Part shown: positions 6,187 to 9,244 of the stretch, piece by piece
How the letters are laid out: every line of letters begins with the position of its first letter
Numbering within the stretch: position 1 is the first letter of the stretch
Assembly (NCBI GenBank): GCA_013152695.1
Contig: JAADFV010000033.1
Span: forward strand, 1 to 9,244
Source of the DNA: Chloroflexota bacterium
GTDB lineage: Bacteria > Chloroflexota > Anaerolineae > J102
Reading direction: 5' to 3'
DNA: 9,244 bases
Position numbers and translations under genes: made by a program
The notes under the pieces: model-generated
Seen by the model: only the letters and a program-made list of their open reading frames with translations
The model's database searches: none
Told to the model about the DNA's origin: nothing

Positions 6187-6587
6187 GAGGAGGCATCACC
6201 TCGGGGTGAAGAGTGACGATCGGTACGCTGGTAAGCATTCTCGACCGCTTCGATCTCTTGGCGCATACGGCGCAAATCTTCGATCCACTCTGCCAGGTGG
6301 TGTTCACCCAGCGGTGTGATGCGATAGATGCGTCGTTGCGGTCCCAAGCTATCTTCGCCCCACTCAGAGACGACCAGCCCGGCCATTTCCATATCGCGCA
6401 GGGCTCTGTAGACGAGGCTCGGGTCCAGTTGATTGAGATCAAAGCCAAATTCGTCTAAGCCATTGAGCAGGCTGTAACCATGGGCGGCGTTTCGATGAAG
6501 CATCACGAGGAGACAAGGCTGTAAAAAGCTCATTACGCGTCTTCTGCGACGACGTCTACCTCCTCTGCCTCTGTGTTGGCGGGGCAT
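6183..6587 (-). CDS. PadR-family transcriptional regulator
   Basis: A 134-residue protein. Residues 20-105 form a PadR winged helix: LLVMLHRNAAHGYSLLNGL, then PSLVYRALRDMEMAGLVVSE for the recognition helix and wing entry, and GPQRRIYRITPLGEHHLAEW for the wing and following helix. Residues 106-120 give a short dimerisation helix. PadR proteins are dimeric repressors that let go of DNA on binding a ligand or on another cue. The N-terminus is unusual, with GRGGRRRRRRR (7-17). GGAG lies 6 nt before ATG 6587. It is the first gene of the operon, directly downstream of a promoter embedded in an inverted repeat, which points to autoregulation and control of the whole set. Confidence 0.9.
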   Translation of the reverse strand: MPRQHRGRGGRRRRRRRVMSFLQPCLLVMLHRNAAHGYSLLNGLDEFGFDLNQLDPSLVYRALRDMEMAGLVVSEWGEDSLGPQRRIYRITPLGEHHLAEWIEDLRRMRQEIEAVENAYQRTDRHSSPRGDASS

Positions 6588-6630
6588 AACAGACTCCGGT
6601 GGGGTCGAATGGGATGATTAACTGGGATAC

Positions 6631-6655
6631 GTCTATAGTATAACTCACTATAGAC
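6631..6655. promoter_or_regulatory. Perfect 9-7-9 inverted repeat, likely PadR operator
   Basis: GTCTATAGT (6631-6639) and ACTATAGAC (6647-6655) are perfect complements around a 7-nt centre. The dyad covers the -10 and most of the spacer of the padR promoter, so an occupying dimer would exclude RNA polymerase. The symmetric AT-rich layout matches sites used by PadR dimers. An adjacent smaller dyad GACAA-T-TTGTC (6653-6663) overlaps the -35. Confidence 0.75.
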
Positions 6656-6665
6656 AATTTGTCAA
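6637..6665 (-). promoter_or_regulatory. Sigma70-type promoter of padR and the downstream operon
   Basis: On the minus strand a consensus -35 TTGACA (6660-6665) is followed after exactly 17 nt by TATACT (6637-6642). Transcription would begin near 6630, giving a leader of about 43 nt before ATG 6587. It is the best promoter match in the window. The absence of a sigma54 -24/-12 pair here contrasts with the known regulation of Desulfovibrio orange-protein operons. Confidence 0.8.
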
Positions 6666-6783
6666 TAGATAAAAATGAAAATTAGATGTGAAGATGAGGA
6701 TCGGGATGATATACGGTGGGCGCCGTGGATTACCTGATTCTGCCTGGTAAACTGCTGGCGAGAAAGTGAATAGCGGGTTCGAT

Positions 6784-6812
6784 TTGACAGCATGGGACAT
6801 TTCTGGTAGAAA
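6784..6812 (+). promoter_or_regulatory. Candidate plus-strand sigma70 promoter
   Basis: TTGACA (6784-6789) is followed after 17 nt by TAGAAA (6807-6812), a perfect -35 with a 4-of-6 -10. It would transcribe rightward through the hairpin-rich region toward the small gene at 7325. Only the pattern supports it. Confidence 0.35.
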
Positions 6813-6852
6813 GAAGGTGTATGCGGGCATGTGCTTTTACTAATAGACGAAC

Positions 6853-6870
6853 CGAGCTATTATTAGCTCG
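6853..6870 (+). other. Hairpin CGAGCTA-TTAT-TAGCTCG
   Basis: A perfect 7-bp inverted repeat with a 4-nt loop, about 40 nt downstream of the candidate promoter at 6784-6812. It has no T-run after it, so it is not a standard terminator on the plus strand. It could be part of a structured transcript. Confidence 0.4.
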
Positions 6871-7054
6871 TCGACATGAACCCGTCAGAAATTACTCAAG
6901 CCTATCAGTGTTCTTCTTCACTGAGCCTCGATCGCAACGGTGCGAATTGCAAAGATTGGACGGGACGTTGTAGCGCTTAGCTCCGCCGTGCAATCGACAT
7001 CACTACTGTTAGCTTGGCGAGACACTCGGCGAGAGGGCGGAGCTTAGACGAGGA

Positions 7055-7079
7055 GGGCGGGGCGGGGAGTTTGAGGGGG
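7055..7079 (+). other. G-quadruplex-type motif
   Basis: Four G-runs of 3, 4, 4 and 5 bases separated by loops of 1, 1 and 7 nt (GGG-C-GGGG-C-GGGG-AGTTTGA-GGGGG). This fits the usual G-quadruplex pattern on the plus strand. Function, if any, is unknown. Confidence 0.45.
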
Positions 7080-7184
7080 TGTTGGTGCGGAGACTGAAGC
7101 TCACCTTCTGCCCGGGAGTCACGACGTATGCCAGGAAACAAGTGATTTGCGATTTGACAAATTTATCTTAGAAGGCGGTGTGAC

Positions 7185-7201
7185 CCGGTAGCTGCTACCG
7201 G
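7185..7201. promoter_or_regulatory. 17-bp palindrome, operator-like
   Basis: CCGGTAGC-T-GCTACCGG is a perfect 8-bp inverted repeat about a single T. The loop is too small for an RNA hairpin of full length, so a dimeric DNA-binding protein site is more likely than a terminator. It lies 124 nt before the small gene at 7325 and 26 nt after a lone TTGACA (7154-7159). Confidence 0.4.
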
Positions 7202-7303
7202 CGAGATCATGATAAAGCCTTCCTTGGACGCAGCTAGTGTACTATTTCAATGACTTCGGCAGTGGTGAAAAATCCCCGGATGTCTTTTTTGTTTTGCCCA
7301 ATT

Positions 7304-7317
7304 TTCCGCAAGCGGAA
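7304..7317 (+). promoter_or_regulatory. Hairpin overlapping the Shine-Dalgarno of the 7325 gene
   Basis: TTCCGC (7304-7309) and GCGGAA (7312-7317) are inverted around AA, forming in RNA a TTCCG-CAAG-CGGAA stem-loop. The 3' arm contains the GGAAG that acts as ribosome site 6 nt before ATG 7325, so folding would hide it. It is preceded by a T-rich run. Confidence 0.4.
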
Positions 7318-7324
7318 GTGTGTT

Positions 7325-7549
7325 ATGGTTGATCCTTATTCAGACCTCGAGACTTATACGATAGAACTCAATTCTCCTCTAGAGATGCTCAATCCAGCTC
7401 TCCTCGAGCAGGTCGATAATGCTCTGAAGAGGGTTGGCGCGTTCGGTGAAGTACGACTGGTTGTTATCAAAGGGCGCCTTCGTTTTATTCAAGTTCTGCA
7501 AAGCCAGGCGCTTGATGGGCGTGACGTAAGGATTCCAGACTCGCTATAA
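7325..7549 (+). CDS. Small DUF2292/YezD-like protein
   Basis: A 74-residue protein. Helix-forming NPALLEQVDNALKRVG (20-35) is followed by a short beta unit FGEVRLVVIKGRLRFIQVLQ, which resembles the DUF2292 (YezD-like) pattern of a helix plus a G-x-V...GR(V/L) strand pair. The function of the family is unknown. ATG 7325 is preferred because GGAAG sits 6 nt upstream; the frame is open back to an ATG at 7250, but those extra 25 residues look non-coding. It precedes the exporter genes by 75 nt and may or may not share their transcript. Confidence 0.6.
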   Translation: MVDPYSDLETYTIELNSPLEMLNPALLEQVDNALKRVGAFGEVRLVVIKGRLRFIQVLQSQALDGRDVRIPDSL

Positions 7550-7624
7550 GGGCAGGAGCTATTTCATGATATTCGATTTTGGCACAAGAATCAGGGTATA
7601 CTCTATGATGATTTTCAGGAAGCA

Positions 7625-8440
7625 ATGAAACAAAAAGATAACCGTGGCATGATTTTTATCGGGCCGCCTTCCGGCTGGCAACCAATCAATTTTAGGGAAT
7701 TAAAGGAGTATCGCGATCTCTTTTACTATTTGGTGCGGCGCGATATTCAGGTGCTGTATAAGCAAACTATCCTTGGCTTTGCTTGGGCTCTAATTCGGCC
7801 TTTGCTTAGCACAATCCTTTTTACTTTTGTCTTTGGTAATGTGGCCCAGGTAAGTAGCGATGGTGTCCCTTATCCCCTTTTCAGTTACGTGGCATTGGTT
7901 CCGTGGACTTACTTTTCGACAGCGTTGACGACTTCAAGTATGAGTCTTGTTACGAACAGTAACATGCTCACCAAGGTATATTTCCCTCGGCTGGTTTTTC
8001 CCCTTACCCCGGTCTTTGCGAAACTGGTAGACTTTCTCATCGCTTTTGCCTTCATTCCCTTCCTTTTACTCTGGTTCCATGTGGTTCCCACCCGTAACAT
8101 TGTCTTTCTTCCCCTTTTGTTGGTGATTTTAATGATGACTGCCGCAGGTGCAGGGATGTGGTTTGCTGCTCTTGGTATTCAGTATCGTGATATCAAATAT
8201 GCCACGCAGTTTTTGACCCAGCTTTTGATGTATGCAGCGCCGGTTGTTTGGTCGGTTACGGCGCTCACAGTACGTTTGGGGCAGAAAGGTCGTCTGATTT
8301 ATGGACTTTATCCCATGGCAGGTGTCATCGAAGGGTTTCGTTCGGCCTTGCTAGGAACGGTGCCAATGCCGTGGGATCTTATCCTCATCGGCGCTTTTTA
8401 TTTCCGGCGAATGGAAGTCGCCTTCGCTGATGTGGCTTAA
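7625..8440 (+). CDS. ABC-2 type polysaccharide exporter permease (Wzm/TagG-like), last membrane helix shortened
   Basis: A 271-residue inner-membrane protein. The N-terminus has the family ELKEYRDLFYYLVRRDIQVLYKQ-type amphipathic segment (about 25-47). Membrane segments follow near 50-72, 84-104, 125-150, 158-183 and 196-215, with the YGLYPMAGVIEGFRSALLG motif (226-244) and the terminal FRRMEVAFADVA. Relatives pair with a Wzt/TagH ATPase to move lipid-linked O-antigen, teichoic acid or similar glycans across the membrane. Between PMPWDL (247-252) and FYFRRME (258-264) relatives have roughly 20 hydrophobic residues forming a sixth helix; only ILIGA remains, suggesting an in-frame deletion. A TATACT (7597-7602) without a good -35 is the only promoter hint; AGGA lies 4 nt before ATG 7625. 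Confidence 0.88.
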   Translation: MKQKDNRGMIFIGPPSGWQPINFRELKEYRDLFYYLVRRDIQVLYKQTILGFAWALIRPLLSTILFTFVFGNVAQVSSDGVPYPLFSYVALVPWTYFSTALTTSSMSLVTNSNMLTKVYFPRLVFPLTPVFAKLVDFLIAFAFIPFLLLWFHVVPTRNIVFLPLLLVILMMTAAGAGMWFAALGIQYRDIKYATQFLTQLLMYAAPVVWSVTALTVRLGQKGRLIYGLYPMAGVIEGFRSALLGTVPMPWDLILIGAFYFRRMEVAFADVA

Positions 8441-8454
8441 GAGGAGTTAGCGAG

Positions 8455-9244
8455 ATGAGTGATATTGCGATTCAAGTAGAGAATCTAGGTAAACGCTACC
8501 GTATTGGCGTTCAGGAAGAGAGATATGACACGCTTGGCGCCCAAATGTTAGCCTGGCTCCAGTCACCGCTGAATAATTACCGGCGCTTACGCAGTTTGAG
8601 TCGCTTCGGTGAAAATGGGCAGGCAGAGGATGTGATATGGGCACTGAAGGATGTATCGTTTACAGTCAAGGAAGGAGAGGTGTTGGGAGTGATTGGTCGT
8701 AACGGGGCAGGAAAGAGTACCCTCCTTAAAGTACTTTCACGCATCACCCCCCCCACCACCGGTTATGTTCGACTCAGTGGTAATGTAGCAAGTCTTCTCG
8801 AGGTAGGTACAGGTTTTCATCCTGAGCTAACAGGCCGGGAGAATATCTATCTCAATGGCAGCATCCTCGGCATGACCAAGTCCGAAATCGATCGAAAATT
8901 CGATGAGATTGTGGCGTTTTCTGGAGTTGAAAAGTTCATCGATACACCGGTCAAGCGCTATTCCAGCGGCATGCGTGTGCGTCTGGCCTTCTCGGTAGCT
9001 GCGCATCTCGAGCCAGAGATTTTGTTAGTAGATGAAGTACTGGCCGTGGGTGACGCCGAATTTCAACGCAAATGCTTGGGGAAGATGCAAGATGTAGCAG
9101 GGGCGGGGCGCACTGTACTGTTTGTTTCGCACAACATGCCGGCGATTACCCGCTTGTGCCAACGCGCTCTGCTGTTCGAAAATGGTCGTTTGGTTATGGA
9201 AGGACCATCAGATGTAGTGGTCGCCAGTTATTTGGCCGATGCCA
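8455..9244 (+). CDS. ABC transporter ATPase of a polysaccharide exporter (Wzt/TagH-like), 3' end outside window
   Basis: The first 263 codons are present. Walker A GRNGAGKST is at 81-89, the ABC signature YSSGMRVRLAF at 169-179, Walker B ILLVDE with D193-E194, and the switch histidine H226 (SHN). Residues 30-60 are the family insert before the WALKDVSF strand, typical of Wzt/TagH rather than of importer ATPases. ATP binding and hydrolysis power glycan export with the permease encoded just upstream. GAGGAG (8441-8446) lies 8 nt before ATG 8455 and 14 nt separate the two genes, so they form one operon. Wzt proteins often add a C-terminal carbohydrate-binding domain that tells their glycan; whether it exists here is beyond the edge. 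Confidence 0.93.
   Translation, partial: MSDIAIQVENLGKRYRIGVQEERYDTLGAQMLAWLQSPLNNYRRLRSLSRFGENGQAEDVIWALKDVSFTVKEGEVLGVIGRNGAGKSTLLKVLSRITPPTTGYVRLSGNVASLLEVGTGFHPELTGRENIYLNGSILGMTKSEIDRKFDEIVAFSGVEKFIDTPVKRYSSGMRVRLAFSVAAHLEPEILLVDEVLAVGDAEFQRKCLGKMQDVAGAGRTVLFVSHNMPAITRLCQRALLFENGRLVMEGPSDVVVASYLADA

Larger units (their letters stand above)
6666..7324. other. Long gene-poor region between the minus-strand operon and the plus-strand glycan genes
   Basis: About 660 nt without a convincing protein gene. It contains a candidate plus-strand promoter (6784-6812), hairpins at 6853-6870 and 6905-6924 (TCAGTG, 8-nt loop, CACTGA), inverted AGCTCCGCC (6979-6987) and GGCGGAGCT (7036-7044), a G-quadruplex motif (7055-7079) and a 17-bp palindrome (7185-7201). 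A minus-strand frame at 6648-6830 runs into the padR promoter and looks random. It may be a divergent regulatory region, a structured leader or RNA gene, or a rearrangement junction between two loci. Confidence 0.4.

Noticed and set aside
6772..6792. GCGGGTTCGATTTGAC resembling a tRNA T-arm or attachment-site remnant
   Set aside because: The complementary 3' side of the T-stem is missing and no acceptor or anticodon arms are found.
6648..6830. A 60-residue minus-strand frame upstream of padR
   Set aside because: It ends within the padR promoter/operator, has no ribosome site and its composition looks random.
7580..7596. TGGCAC resembling a sigma54 -24 element before the exporter permease
   Set aside because: The -12 part does not follow: the expected GC at the right distance is missing (TCAGG instead of TTGC).

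Overview
The window reads as a piece of a bacterial chromosome from an anaerobe or facultative anaerobe. The evidence is a set of ferredoxin-type and NifX/ORP-type genes and a typical bacterial layout with Shine-Dalgarno sites, ATGA overlaps and sigma70-like promoters. The permease's C-terminal FRRM...FADVA signature and the small DUF2292-like gene would fit Chloroflexota, but this is an inference from family resemblance and cannot be settled from the sequence alone. No tRNA, rRNA, CRISPR array or insertion sequence was found.

Left region (1-1932, minus strand). At the left edge are the first codons of an unidentified gene with its own Shine-Dalgarno and promoter. That promoter sits on the 3' end of a DUF364-type (putative heavy-metal chelation) gene, which loses family resemblance near position 96, as if cut by a rearrangement. 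After a 220-nt gap comes a complete CrtC/AttH-like lipocalin-fold gene (883-1932). It is separated by a 13-bp-stem terminator from the operon to its right.

Central region (2019-6665, minus strand) is the core of the window. A compact set of genes runs right to left: PadR regulator, 2[4Fe-4S] ferredoxin with an Arg-rich tail, Gly/Arg-rich DUF5320-like protein, a 249-nt gap with dyad elements, small zinc-ribbon protein, NifX/ORP-like protein, two MinD-type ATPases each carrying an inserted 2[4Fe-4S] ferredoxin domain, a DUF59 (MIP18/SufT-like) protein, and a second NifX/ORP-like protein. Three gene pairs share 4-nt ATGA overlaps and one shares a 1-nt overlap, so translation is probably coupled. 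The set resembles the orange-protein (ORP) clusters of sulfate reducers and other anaerobes, whose ORP carries a Mo-Cu-sulfide cluster and works with MinD-type ATPases. Here control appears to be local: a strong sigma70-type promoter (TTGACA-N17-TATACT) has its -10 and spacer inside a perfect 9-7-9 inverted repeat just upstream of padR, which suggests PadR autoregulation.

Right region (6666-9244, plus strand). About 660 nt without a gene hold a candidate plus-strand promoter, several hairpins, a G-quadruplex motif and a 17-bp palindrome. Then follow a small DUF2292-like gene and an ABC-2 polysaccharide exporter pair: a Wzm/TagG-type permease that seems to lack its last transmembrane helix, and a Wzt/TagH-type ATPase cut by the window edge. 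These probably begin a surface-glycan (O-antigen or teichoic-acid type) locus unrelated to the redox/metal operon.
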